Below, piece after piece: positions 9,228 through 17,761 of a DNA stretch of 64,000 nt. Position numbers and translations under genes: made by a program. Origin of the DNA: DASUAS01 sp963720765 (lineage in GTDB: Bacteria; Actinomycetota; Acidimicrobiia; IMCC26256; DASPTH01); contig CAVRGS010000002.1 of assembly GCA_963720765.1 (NCBI GenBank), positions 992,001 through 1,056,000 on the forward strand. Reading direction: 5' to 3'. Within the stretch, counting starts at the first letter, position 1; every line of letters begins with the position of its first letter. The notes beneath the pieces are model-generated. The model was not told the origin of the DNA. It saw nothing but the letters and a program-made list of their open reading frames with translations, and ran no database searches.

Positions 9228-9895
9228 GTGAGCCGAGCCCGGTGCCGCTGGTGACCGAGTACGAGTGGCAGGGCCCGAAGCGTGGCGTCGACCGCGCGGT
9301 GCTCCTCGCGCACGGCGCCGGCTCGAACATGCACGGCGCGGCGCTCGTGGCGGTGGCCGACGCGCTCGCGGCGGCGAAGATCCCGTCCTTGCGCTTCAAT
9401 TTCCCGTACCGCAGCGCCGGTCGCAATGCGCCCGACCGGCCCAAGGTGCTCGACGCCGCCACGCGCGAGGCCGCCGCCGAGCTCGCGAAGCGGGCCAAGC
9501 TCGCGCCGGAGCGCCTGGTCCTCGGCGGCCGGTCGATGGGCGGCCGATACTGCTCGATGGTCGTCGGCGACGCCGACGACCCGTTGCCGGCGCTCGGACT
9601 GGTGATGCTCTCCTATCCGCTGCACGCGGCCGGCAAGCCCGACCAGCCCCGCGCCGCCCACTTCCCCGGCATCCGGGTCCCGATCCTGTTCGTCAGCGGC
9701 ACCCGCGACTCGATGGCCGGGAAGGCCGATCTCACCAGGGCGGCGAAGGCCGTCCGCGGGAAGGTCTCGTTCCACTGGGTCGACACGGCCGACCACGGCT
9801 ACCGCCCGCTGAAGGCGAGCGGGCGGACCGCCGCCGACGTCGCGGCGGAGGTGGCCGAGACCACGGCGGCGTGGGTGGCCGGTCTGCCCGGTTGA
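9224..9895 (+). CDS. Alpha/beta hydrolase, KANL3/Tex30-like
   Basis: A 223-residue cytosolic hydrolase fold. It shows VLLAHGAGSNMHG (oxyanion region), RFNFPYRSAGRNAPD, the nucleophile elbow LGGRSMGGRY, the acid region PILFVSGTRDSM and the His in VDTADHGYRPL, so a complete Ser-Asp-His set is present. I prefer the ATG at 9224 because it overlaps the peptidase stop (ATGA), which implies coupled translation. An in-frame ATG at 9209 would lie inside the peptidase. The substrate is unknown; this small family is often annotated only as predicted hydrolase. Confidence 0.85.
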   Translation: MSEPSPVPLVTEYEWQGPKRGVDRAVLLAHGAGSNMHGAALVAVADALAAAKIPSLRFNFPYRSAGRNAPDRPKVLDAATREAAAELAKRAKLAPERLVLGGRSMGGRYCSMVVGDADDPLPALGLVMLSYPLHAAGKPDQPRAAHFPGIRVPILFVSGTRDSMAGKADLTRAAKAVRGKVSFHWVDTADHGYRPLKASGRTAADVAAEVAETTAAWVAGLPG

Positions 9896-10059
9896 TCACC
9901 GGTTGGTACCGGCGCATCCCTCCGGTCGATGGGTTTGATCGGGAATTGTGATGGAAACCCTTGACGGAGCCGACGCCATGCGCGCCAAATGGAACAGCCC
10001 AGACAGGGCCGGCAACGGCGCCGGATTCTTCGTCTCCTCGTCTTCCCCGGAGGATCCCA

Positions 10060-10521
10060 ATGCCCGGCACCGAAATCCGTGGGACCAGCGCCCACACCCG
10101 GATCGGTACCCAGCGCGGTCGCCTGCGCAACGCCGCGATCGTCTTCGAGCAGATCTCCGGAGACGTCGACGCCAAGCGTGACACCTGGCTCGTCGCCGTC
10201 CGTGTGGCGCTCGACGGGCTCGCCGACGCATGGCACGAGCACGTGGCCTTCACCGAGGGCCCCCACGGCCTGTTCGCGGAGCTTCTGGACGAATCGGTCG
10301 AGGTCGCGCCCGAGATCGACCGGTTGCGGCGGGACCACGAGATCCTCGACGCCCAGGTCGCACGGGCCCGGGAGCTGCTGGCCCAGCCGACGGCGGGTCC
10401 CGACGACACCCGGGTCCTCCTGTCGCTCACCGGCATCGCCAAGCTGGTCGACCACCACCGGCGACGTGGAGCCGACCTCCTGTACCGCGTCTACAGCGTC
10501 GACCTCTCCGTGGGGGACTGA
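10060..10521 (+). CDS. Hemerythrin-like four-helix protein
   Basis: A 153-residue all-helical protein with His and acidic residues at hemerythrin-like spacing: AWHEHVAFTEGPHGLF in the second helix, RRDHEILDAQ in the third and KLVDHHRRRGADLLY in the fourth. This could form a di-iron or O2/redox-sensing site, but the match is only approximate. The ATG at 10060 has a good Shine-Dalgarno (GGAGG at 10049-10053). The 160 bases upstream hold no gene. The next gene is a nucleotide cyclase 41 bp downstream; a functional link is unproven. Confidence 0.6.
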   Translation: MPGTEIRGTSAHTRIGTQRGRLRNAAIVFEQISGDVDAKRDTWLVAVRVALDGLADAWHEHVAFTEGPHGLFAELLDESVEVAPEIDRLRRDHEILDAQVARARELLAQPTAGPDDTRVLLSLTGIAKLVDHHRRRGADLLYRVYSVDLSVGD

Positions 10522-10562
10522 ACAACCCCTGCACCGGGCCGACCATCGACCAAACTGTCGGG

Positions 10563-11093
10563 GTGCGGGTCTTCCGGTGCTTCTCCTTCGTCGACATGTG
10601 CGGCTTCACGCGCATGAACGACACCCTCGGCGACGAAGAAGCGCTGGCGGTCCTGGCCGAGTTCCGCGCCATCGTGCGGGGGCTGTCGCCCGACCACGGC
10701 ATCCGGGTGGGCAAGTGGCTGGGCGACGGCTGCATGTTCGTGGGCACCGAGGTGCGGCCCGTGGTCGAGACCGTGCTCGACCTCACCGAGCGGATGCAGA
10801 ACGCCAGCATCGTGCTGCCGCTGCGGATCGGCGTCGCGGCCGGGCGCGTGATCGTGTTCGAGGGTGACGACTTCATCGGCATGTCGATCAACCTCGCGTC
10901 GCGCCTGTGCGACAACGCCGCGCCGGGCGAGATCCTCGCCAACGACGAGGTGGTGCACGCGCTCGGCGACGCGTTCCCGACCATTCCTCTGGGTGAACGA
11001 CAGATCCCCGGCATCGTGACTCCCATCCCGGTGTGGCGCATCGCCGCGCCCGAGTTGGAAGACGACGAGCTCCCCTTGAGCTTCGCCGAATGA
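10563..11093 (+). CDS. Single-domain class III adenylate/guanylate cyclase
   Basis: A 176-residue protein that consists of little more than the catalytic domain. Metal-binding Asp residues are at D11 (SFVDMCGFTRMND) and D55 (KWLGDGCMFV). K51 sits at the adenine-selecting position, and the transition-state pair N110/R114 is in INLASRL. All key residues are therefore present, so an active enzyme (probably a homodimer making cAMP) is expected. There is no receiver, HAMP or membrane domain. The start is the GTG at 10563. A CAAACT box at 10551-10556 lies 6 nt upstream but matches the -10 consensus poorly. Confidence 0.85.
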   Translation: MRVFRCFSFVDMCGFTRMNDTLGDEEALAVLAEFRAIVRGLSPDHGIRVGKWLGDGCMFVGTEVRPVVETVLDLTERMQNASIVLPLRIGVAAGRVIVFEGDDFIGMSINLASRLCDNAAPGEILANDEVVHALGDAFPTIPLGERQIPGIVTPIPVWRIAAPELEDDELPLSFAE

Positions 11094-11112
11094 ACGAGGA
11101 CGTGAGCGCGCG

Positions 11113-12381
11113 ATGACCGACTCCTTCGTCGTGCGCACCTGCGGCCCGCTGCACGGCACCGTGCGCGTGTCCGGCGCGACCAAGAACGCCGGCACCAAGC
11201 AGATGGCGGCGGCGTTGCTCGCGCCGGGCGTCACCACGCTGCGCAACGTCGACCCCGTCGCCGACCTCGACGTGATGATCGACGTGTTGCGCGCGATCGG
11301 CGCAGGCGTCGAGTGGACCGGTGCCACCGAACTCCAGATCGACGCGTCGTCACCGCTCCATGCCGAGGCGCCCTACGAGTTGGTCACCCGCATGCGCGCG
11401 TCGATCAACGTGCTCGGCCCGTTGCTGGCGCGCTGCGGCGAGGCGCGTGTCGCGATGCCCGGCGGCGACAACATCGGCAACCGCAAGCTCGACATGCACT
11501 TCCGCGGGCTCGAGGCGATGGGCGTCGAGCTCGACGTGGTGCACGGCTTCATCGAGGCCCGCACCAACCGGCTGTCCGGCGCGCGCGTGGTGCTCGAGTT
11601 CCCGAGCGTGGGCGCCACCGAGAACCTGCTCACCGCTGCCGTGCTGGCCAAGGGCGAGACCGTCATCGAGAACGCCGCCCGCGAGCCCGAGCTCACCGAC
11701 CTCGCCGACATGCTCAACCGCATGGGCGCCGAGATCCACGGCGCGGGGACGTCCACCCTGCTCGTGGAGGGTGTCGAGGAGCTCCACGCGGTCGAGAGCG
11801 AGATCATGGCCGACCGCATCGAGACCGGCACGTTGCTCATGGCGCTGGGCATCACCGGCGGCCACGTGACATTGCTCGGTGCTCGCATCGACCATCTCGA
11901 GACGATCGTGATGAAGCTCGGCGAGATGGGTGTGCAGATCACGCCCACCCCCGACGGCGTCGAGGCGCGCGCCGACGAGCGCGTGCGCGCCGTGGACATC
12001 GCGACGCTCCCGTTCCCCGGTTTCGCCACCGACTTCATGCCGCTCGCGGTCGCGCTGCTCGCCACCGCCGACGGCACGTCGATCGTCACCGAGAACGTGT
12101 TCGACAACCGCCTCGGGTTCGTCGCCGAGCTCAACCGCATGGGCGCCGACATCCGTCACGAAGGTCGGCACGCGGTGATTCGCGGCGTGACCCGTCTGTC
12201 GGCCGCGCCGGTGCGCGCGCTCGACGTGCGGGCCGGGGCCGCGCTCGTGCTCGCGGGTCTCGCAGCCGACGGCGAGACCGTCGTGCTCGACCCGTTCCAC
12301 GTCGACCGCGGCTACTCCGACCTCGCCGCGTCGCTGCGCACGCTCGGCGCCGACGTCGAACGCGTCCGCGACTGGCGCTGA
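11113..12381 (+). CDS. murA: UDP-N-acetylglucosamine 1-carboxyvinyltransferase with Asp in place of catalytic Cys
   Basis: A 422-residue enzyme that transfers enolpyruvate from PEP to UDP-GlcNAc, the first committed step of peptidoglycan synthesis in the cytoplasm. It has the substrate-binding K24-N25 in GATKNAGTKQM, LLARCGEARVAMPGGDNIGNRK and the C-terminal FHVDRGYSDL. The loop that normally reads PGGCxIG reads PGGDNIG, with D119 at the position of E. coli Cys115. The same Asp in mycobacterial and chlamydial MurA gives intrinsic fosfomycin resistance (established knowledge). Full length and intact. The cyclase stop lies 19 bp upstream. Confidence 0.93.
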   Translation: MTDSFVVRTCGPLHGTVRVSGATKNAGTKQMAAALLAPGVTTLRNVDPVADLDVMIDVLRAIGAGVEWTGATELQIDASSPLHAEAPYELVTRMRASINVLGPLLARCGEARVAMPGGDNIGNRKLDMHFRGLEAMGVELDVVHGFIEARTNRLSGARVVLEFPSVGATENLLTAAVLAKGETVIENAAREPELTDLADMLNRMGAEIHGAGTSTLLVEGVEELHAVESEIMADRIETGTLLMALGITGGHVTLLGARIDHLETIVMKLGEMGVQITPTPDGVEARADERVRAVDIATLPFPGFATDFMPLAVALLATADGTSIVTENVFDNRLGFVAELNRMGADIRHEGRHAVIRGVTRLSAAPVRALDVRAGAALVLAGLAADGETVVLDPFHVDRGYSDLAASLRTLGADVERVRDWR

Positions 12382-12385
12382 CGTC

Positions 12386-12619
12386 GTGCCCTGGGTCGTC
12401 GGTGCGCTCGGATCACGACCCGCTCGGTCGAAGGGCATCGGGCGACCGTCGGCGGGGGGACGTGAGCCCAAGGGCAAGCGGCACGCGGTCGACCTCGACA
12501 CCGGGGTCGTCGCGTGTGGCACGCACGACTCCCTCCGCATCTTCGACGACTGTGTGTGGGCACCCGAGGACGACTGGTGCCGGGCGTGCGAAGACGTGGT
12601 CGACCGGATGTCGCCCTAG
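12386..12619 (+). CDS. Small hypothetical protein with Cys pair
   Basis: A 77-residue frame starting at GTG 12386, four bases after the murA stop. The first ~30 residues are basic and Gly/Arg-rich. The second half (VDLDTGVVACGTHDSLRIFDD, then CVWAPEDDWCRACEDVV) is better ordered, with a DWCRAC Cys pair and further Cys residues that could bind zinc. I do not recognise a family. It probably forms part of the murA transcript. A start further inside is possible. Confidence 0.45.
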   Translation: MPWVVGALGSRPARSKGIGRPSAGGREPKGKRHAVDLDTGVVACGTHDSLRIFDDCVWAPEDDWCRACEDVVDRMSP

Positions 12620-12622
12620 CCT
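12617..12622 (+). promoter_or_regulatory. Putative -10 box (TAGCCT) for a leaderless transcript
   Basis: TAGCCT ends 6 nt before the ATG at 12629. The spacing leaves no room for a 5' UTR, so the SRPBCC gene is probably translated from a leaderless mRNA. Confidence 0.55.
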
Positions 12623-12628
12623 GGGTCG

Positions 12629-13084
12629 ATGCCGACCGACTCCGTGACCGTCCACGTCGACGCGCCGCCCGAGCAGGTGTGGGAGTTGGTGAGCGACGTC
12701 ACCAACACCGGCCGGTTCAGCCCCGAGACGCTCGAGTGCGAGTGGATCGAGGGCTCGACCGGGCCCGAGGTGGGCGCCCGCTTCCGAGGGCACGTGAAGC
12801 GCAACGGCCGGGGCCCGATGTACTGGACCAAGTGCACGGTGGTGGCGTGCGAGCCGGGCAAGGAATTCTCGTTCGTCGTCGGCACGCCCGAGAAGCACCC
12901 GATGACCTGGGGGTACCGGTTCGAGGCGGCCGACGGCGGCACCGACGTCACCGAGTTCTACGACCTGGCCGAGAACCTGCCGCTCAAGGTCTACTGGTCG
13001 TTGTTCGGCAAGGCCCGCGGTCGCACCAATGTGCGCAACATGCGGACGACCCTCGAGCGCATCAAGGCCGTGGTCGAGGAGTGA
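12629..13084 (+). CDS. SRPBCC (START-like) family protein, polyketide-cyclase/dehydrase type
   Basis: A 151-residue protein with the typical start of the SRPBCC fold, SVTVHVDAPPEQVWELVSDVTNTGRFSPE. Alternating strands line a hydrophobic cavity (GARFRGHVKRNGRG, EFSFVVGTPEKHP) and a long C-terminal helix ends in ERIKAVVEE. Members bind lipids or other hydrophobic ligands. There are no catalytic residues by which to assign a reaction. Intact, with its own leaderless-type promoter, and convergent with the WbsX-like gene. Confidence 0.85.
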   Translation: MPTDSVTVHVDAPPEQVWELVSDVTNTGRFSPETLECEWIEGSTGPEVGARFRGHVKRNGRGPMYWTKCTVVACEPGKEFSFVVGTPEKHPMTWGYRFEAADGGTDVTEFYDLAENLPLKVYWSLFGKARGRTNVRNMRTTLERIKAVVEE

Positions 13085-13129
13085 CCGGTCGGGCGCTCTA
13101 CGCACACCGTCGCCCGATGGGAGACGGTC
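13083..13129. terminator. Nested hairpin between convergent genes
   Basis: TCGGGCG (13089-13095) pairs with CGCCCGA (13111-13117), and an outer GACCG (13083-13087) pairs with CGGTC (13125-13129). The structure fills the gap between the SRPBCC gene and the convergent WbsX-like gene and could stop transcription from both sides. Confidence 0.4.
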
Positions 13130-14275
13130 AGCGCAGGCGCCGTTCGGCGGCATCCCCCTTAGTGGGCATCGCGCTCTCGATCTCCGCTAACGCTGTGGCG
13201 TGGGCTTCGAGGTAGCGCATGCCCCAGCCGCTGAGACGGCTCGAGATGGTTGCCCTCTGCCCACTCGTTCCAGGCGTTCACGAACACGAGGTTCTCCTCC
13301 GGCTGAGTAGGCTCGAAACGGCGCAGGACCTCGCGCAGCCATGATCGTACATAGGCCTGCGGGCTTGAATCAGTCATGATCATCGCACCGCCGTTCGCCC
13401 GCCGTGGTGAGTTGTCGAAGCCCGGTGTGACGCACGGGATATTCGAGCCACGGACGGGTGCTAGGAACGCGACAAGCGTTTCGGCTACCACATCGCTGTA
13501 CCGGTGGATGCGGTATTGCGGTAAGGCCTCGCGGATGCCGAAGAACCTTGCTCGCTGACTCGCGCGAGGAGGGTCGGCGCCCAAGCGGCGGTCGAGGTCG
13601 CTGAAGTGCGGCTGAAACTCGATCGCCGCATCAAATCCGAGAACGCGTGGGTCCTGGCGAACGGTCGGTTCGAGTGCACAGCGCCGAGATACAGCTCGCC
13701 GACGCCAAGGCGCGCTGCCTCCCGGCGCCATGTGTCGAGTGTCCTGGCCGCATCTGGCAGCGACGACGGGCGGTAGACGAGGAACACTGGACGCCCGTCA
13801 ATGCGCGACATAGCGCGGGTCGGCAAAGGCGGCTGCCAGCCAACGAACGTGGTCGAGATCGTCGTCGGCCGAGTAGGTCTGCTCGAGGAGAACTCACGGT
13901 CACCGCCGGTCCCACACCCGGGTCCAGTTCTCGTTCGCCCAGCAAAGCGCGAACGGGATGCTCCGGATCGCCCGATGCAGGACCTCATCGAAGGGCCGCT
14001 CCAGCAGTCGCCGTCCCCCGAACCAGTAGTGGTAGTAGCAGAACCCGTCGACCCCGTAGCGCTGCGCAAGCTCCGCCTGAGCAGCACGTGCCTCCGCGAA
14101 CCGCAGGTCGTAGAAGCCGAGATCCGCGGGAGATCGGGTTGATCATGTCCCGGAAAGAGCGGCTCGCGCGGGCGACGTTGAGCCAATCCGTGAATCCGGG
14201 CCCCCACCAACGATCGTTCTCTGGGGTCGGGTGATATTGCGGCAGATAGAACGCCAGTGCCCGTCTCTCGCCCAT
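13128..14275 (-). CDS. WbsX-like glycan-processing protein (GH99-like), multiple frameshifts
   Basis: When frames are joined, the protein starts MGERRALAFYLPQYHPTPEND with WWGPGFTDWLNVARA, and ends with a strand FVNAWNEWAEGNHLEP followed by WGMRYLEAHATALAE. These are hallmarks of the WbsX family of glycosyltransferase/GH99-like TIM-barrel proteins found in O-antigen clusters. Breaks are needed near 13230, 13660, 13890 and 14150. The join at 13230 gives a clean stop at 13128. Estimated length is ~380 residues, normal for the family. It is divergent from the GT2-like gene at 14338 with a 62-bp gap. Confidence 0.72.
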
Positions 14276-14324
14276 CACAAGGAATGTAGGTCTCGCACCC
14301 GAGAGCGACGGCTCCTGAGGCACA

Positions 14325-14330
14325 TACGAT
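14325..14330 (+). promoter_or_regulatory. Putative -10 box (TACGAT)
   Basis: TACGAT ends 7 nt before the GTG start at 14338. No Shine-Dalgarno lies between, consistent with leaderless initiation. Confidence 0.45.
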
Positions 14331-14337
14331 TGCTGAC

Positions 14338-15081
14338 GTGGTGCTCGACATGCCGGTGTTCGTCATCTGTCGAGACCGGGTGTCCAGCCTGCTCACGCTG
14401 ATCGACTGGCTGGAGCGAGTTGGCCTCCAGTCCGTCTACCTCGTCGACAACGACTCGTCGTATCCGCCGTTGCTCGAGTTCTACGCACGTACGCCGCACA
14501 CCGTGATTCGCCTGGAGCAGAACGTGGGCCAGTTGGCGCCATGGACGGCCGGTATCGTCGAGCGAGTGGCGGGTGACCGTCCGTACATCGTCACGGATCC
14601 TGACGTCGTGCCCGTGGAGACCTGCCCAGCTGATGTTCCGCAGCGGTTGCTGGAGCACCTGGAAGCCCACCGCGACGCCCTCAAGGTGGGCCTCGGTCTC
14701 AAGATCGATGACATTCCCGACGAGTACCCGCTCAAGAAGTACGTCCAAGCTTGGGAAGGGAAGTACTGGGAGGAGGAGATCGAGCCTGGACTGTTCCGTG
14801 CGCCGGTCGACACGACGTTCGCGCTCTATCGGCCGGGTTTGAGCTTCGCGAAGCGGCCTGCGCTCCGCACCGGTCCTCCATACATCGCTCGGCATCTTCC
14901 CTGGTATGTGCCCTCCGGAGATCTGACCGAGGAGGAGGCGTACTACCGCGCCCACGCTTCTCCTGAGATCAACAGCTGGAATCGGGACCGCTTGCCTCCG
15001 AAGCTCGATGGCTACTTCCATCGATCGCCATGGGCCCGGGCCCGCCGGAAGCTGCGATCGTTGAGAAAGCGCGAGGCATGA
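14338..15081 (+). CDS. GT2-like glycosyltransferase
   Basis: A 247-residue protein with a GT-A-like layout: PVFVICRDRVSSLLTLIDWLERVG, VYLVDNDSSYPPLLEFY and a DPDVVP sequence after PYIVTDPDVV that could act as the DxD metal site. The C-terminal region is basic (ARARRKLRSLRKREA). It resembles nucleotide-diphospho-sugar transferases of polysaccharide clusters, but lacks a clear catalytic-base motif, so function is tentative. It starts at GTG 14338, and its stop overlaps the ATG of the next GT2 (15078), suggesting coupled expression. Confidence 0.75.
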   Translation: MVLDMPVFVICRDRVSSLLTLIDWLERVGLQSVYLVDNDSSYPPLLEFYARTPHTVIRLEQNVGQLAPWTAGIVERVAGDRPYIVTDPDVVPVETCPADVPQRLLEHLEAHRDALKVGLGLKIDDIPDEYPLKKYVQAWEGKYWEEEIEPGLFRAPVDTTFALYRPGLSFAKRPALRTGPPYIARHLPWYVPSGDLTEEEAYYRAHASPEINSWNRDRLPPKLDGYFHRSPWARARRKLRSLRKREA

Positions 15082-15995
15082 ACGACGGCGTGGTAGCGCC
15101 TCGCCCCTTACCCGTGTACTTGATCCACTTCGACCAGCCAGTGTGGTGCGCGTCGGCAGTGACCAGCATTCGTGGCAGCCGCGACACGATCGTCGACCTC
15201 ACGGTGATCGACAACGGGCCGCAAGATCCAGAACGCCTGCGCGACCAGCTTCCCCGCCGTACCCGCGTCCTGTCCATGGGACGCAACCTCGGGTACACCG
15301 GTGGCGCCAACGCTGCGCTCCGCGACTGGATGGCGCGGTACCCGGATGGCGAGCTCTGTGTCATAGCCAGCCACGATCTTCATGTTGAAGCGGGAACACT
15401 TCGACGCCTCGTGGAGGTAGCCGAAGAGCACCCGGGAGCAGGCGTCATCGCGCCTGCGCTCCTCACACCGATTCCAGCGGCGGGCGGATTCTGGGAGCGG
15501 GGAAAAGCAATGCAACGCCCGCCGAGCGGCACGACGGATCTTGTGAGTTGCGATTGGGCCTCGGGCACCTGTCTCTTGCTGCGCCGGGCATGTGTCGAAC
15601 GGGTTGGTCCGTTCGACGAAAGACTTGGTTCGTACTGTGAGGATGTCGACTACGGGCTCCGTGCAAACGATGCGGGTTGGGGCGTGCTCGTCGCACCAGC
15701 GATCCGTGTATCAGGCCTCGGTTCATCCAGTTCGCGTTCCTATGGATTGCGCGCGGCCAACACGGTGCTTCTCAACGCGAAGCGGGATGGGCTACGCGCG
15801 GCGCTGAGGAGTTTCTGGAAGCAGGCGGTACCAACGGGTCGAGGACTCCTCGCCAGCCAGTTGCCATGGCGCGATGCTGAGCGCCGTGACCAGGCCCGGC
15901 TGATGGCCCGGGAACGTGTCGCTTCCCTCGTCGGGCTGCTGCGCACCGGTCAGCTCTGTGCGGTGCTCCGAAGTCCTGATGTCGGCCCTTGGTAG
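15078..15995 (+). CDS. Glycosyltransferase family 2 (rhamnosyltransferase-like)
   Basis: A 305-residue inverting GT-A enzyme. It has IVDLTVIDNGPQDPE, MGRNLGYTGGANAALRDW (the glycine-rich uridine-binding turn), CVIASHDLHVEAGTLRRL with a metal-binding variant, and LGSYCEDVDYGLRANDAGW containing the ED catalytic-base motif seen in WbbL/GlfT-like rhamnosyl- and galactofuranosyltransferases. The ATG at 15078 overlaps the upstream stop. Intact, and acts on lipid-linked glycan at the cytoplasmic membrane face (inferred). Confidence 0.85.
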   Translation: MNDGVVAPRPLPVYLIHFDQPVWCASAVTSIRGSRDTIVDLTVIDNGPQDPERLRDQLPRRTRVLSMGRNLGYTGGANAALRDWMARYPDGELCVIASHDLHVEAGTLRRLVEVAEEHPGAGVIAPALLTPIPAAGGFWERGKAMQRPPSGTTDLVSCDWASGTCLLLRRACVERVGPFDERLGSYCEDVDYGLRANDAGWGVLVAPAIRVSGLGSSSSRSYGLRAANTVLLNAKRDGLRAALRSFWKQAVPTGRGLLASQLPWRDAERRDQARLMARERVASLVGLLRTGQLCAVLRSPDVGPW

Positions 15996-16161
15996 ACACC
16001 GCCCTTGCGCCGTGCCTCCACAAATACAAACACGCTCCAACGCCACAGCGCCCTCGGAGGCCAGCCCCGATCAGCCGACTGTCACCAACGTGAAGGCTGG
16101 GTACAACGAGGCACGGTGACGGAGCGCACCGGCCTCTCAGCTCGTCGCGTCGCGCCATAGC

Positions 16162-16167
16162 TAACAT
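16162..16167 (+). promoter_or_regulatory. Putative -10 box (TAACAT)
   Basis: TAACAT ends 6 nt before the ATG of the Wzz/kinase gene at 16174. The 15996-16160 stretch upstream contains no supported gene. Confidence 0.45.
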
Positions 16168-16173
16168 GCCCGC

Positions 16174-17747
16174 ATGTTCGAGGCGCCGGCGACGGCACCG
16201 ATGGAGCTGCGCGACTACCTCGCGATCCTCCGACGGCGCGCCTGGGTCATCATCCTGGTGACCGTCGTCGTCGTCGGAGCGGCAGCGGCGTGGTCGTTCA
16301 GCCGCCCGAACGAGTACCGGCCTCGGGCACGCTCGTCCTCGAGCTCGTCGGGCGGCAACTCGGCTGACGTCGCCAACCAGGCCGGCATCATCCAGAGCCA
16401 GGCCGTGCACTCCCTCGCACTCGCAGGCTGACGCCGAGTGTGGGTCGAGTCGGCGCCGAGCCGAGCACGACCGGCGCCAGCATCACGGTCACCGTCGACG
16501 AGCGAGAGACCCCGCCAGGCGGCGCGCGACCGTGAACGCCCACCTCGACGCCTACCTGGCGTACCTGCGGCAGCAGGCTCAGAAGCGCTACGACGCGCTC
16601 AACGCGGCGCTGCAGCCGCAGATCGCGCAGCTCCAGCAGCAGATCGCGGCGCTCGACGCCCAGACTCGCCGCAGGCGGCCCGGGTCTCGATCGCGTCCTG
16701 CGCCCAGCGCAACAGCGCTCAACTCACAGCTGACCACCCTCGCAGGCACGACTCCAGGACTCGAGCCTCAGCGTCGCGCTCGCCGCGCAGGACGTGCAGG
16801 TCACCAACCGCGCCGAGCCGCCGGCGACACGGTCGTCGCCGAATCCGCGCACCGATCTCCTGGTCGCCCTCGGCGCGGGCTTGCTGCTCGGGGTCGTCGT
16901 GGCGTTCCTGCTCGAGTTCCTCGACGACTCGATCCGCAGCCGCCAGGACCTGCTCGCCGCCGCCGGCAACAGCGTGCCGATCATGGGCGTGATCCCGGCG
17001 GGCCGGTCGTCGCGGGCCGGCGTCGTCTCCGATCTCGTCACCGCAGTCGCCGGCGGCGGAGGCGTACCGATCGCTGCGAACCGCGGTGAACTTCGCCCAG
17101 CTGAACGGGCAAGCAACTGCATCGAGGTCACCTCCACGCGGTCGCGTGACGGCAAGACCGAGACGCTCGCCAACCTCGCGGTGCTCGCCGCCCGCGCCGG
17201 CCAGCGGGTCGTGATCGTCGACTGCGACCTGCGGTTCCCGCGCGTCCACGACTACTTCGGCCTGTCGAACGCAGATGGGCTTCACGTCGGTCGTGCACGG
17301 TGAGCTGCTCTCGACCGCGCTGCAGCGGGTGCCCGGCGTCGAGCGGCTCTACGTGCTGCCGTCGGGTCCGATCCCGCCCAACCCCTCGGAGCTCCTGGCC
17401 ACCGAACGCTGCCACGAGGTGCTCGCCTCGCTCCAGGCCGACGACACGCTCGTGATCCTCGACACGCCTCCGGTGCTCGACAGTCACCGACGCCGCTGCG
17501 CTCGCGCCGTCGGCGGGCGGCATCCTCATCGTCGCCGCCGCACGGGACGACACGCCGGAAGCAGGTGCGCCAGGCGCTCGACGTGCCTCCGGCAGATGTC
17601 GGCGCCCGATCCTCGGCCTCGTGCTCTACAGCGCCGACAGCGCCGAGATCGACGGCTACGGCAAGGGCGCAGGTCGGCGGGAGCGCAGGCAGGCGCGGCG
17701 ACGTCCGCGCGGTCGAGCCGGTCGCGCCGAGCGCCGGCATCGGCTGA
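16174..17747 (+). CDS. Polysaccharide co-polymerase fused to BY-type tyrosine kinase (Wzz-BYK), many frameshifts
   Basis: Joined frames give MELRDYLAILRRRAWVIILV with a first membrane helix, a periplasmic helical region (LDAYLAYLRQQAQKRYDALN and LQQQIAALDAQ), a second helix LLVALGAGLLLGVVVAFLLEF and a cytoplasmic kinase. The kinase has Walker A TSTRSRDGKTETLANLA, Walker A' VVIVDCDLRFPRVH and Walker B LVILDTPPVLD. This is the single-chain Wzz/Wzc arrangement that controls chain length of Wzy-made polysaccharides. The C-terminus (SADSAEIDGYGKGAG) shows one Tyr rather than a Tyr cluster, although its frame is uncertain. Breaks lie near 16320, 16430, 16670, 16750, 17275, 17485 and 17550. Confidence 0.72.
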
Positions 17748-17761
17748 CGCTGCCGGCGCGC

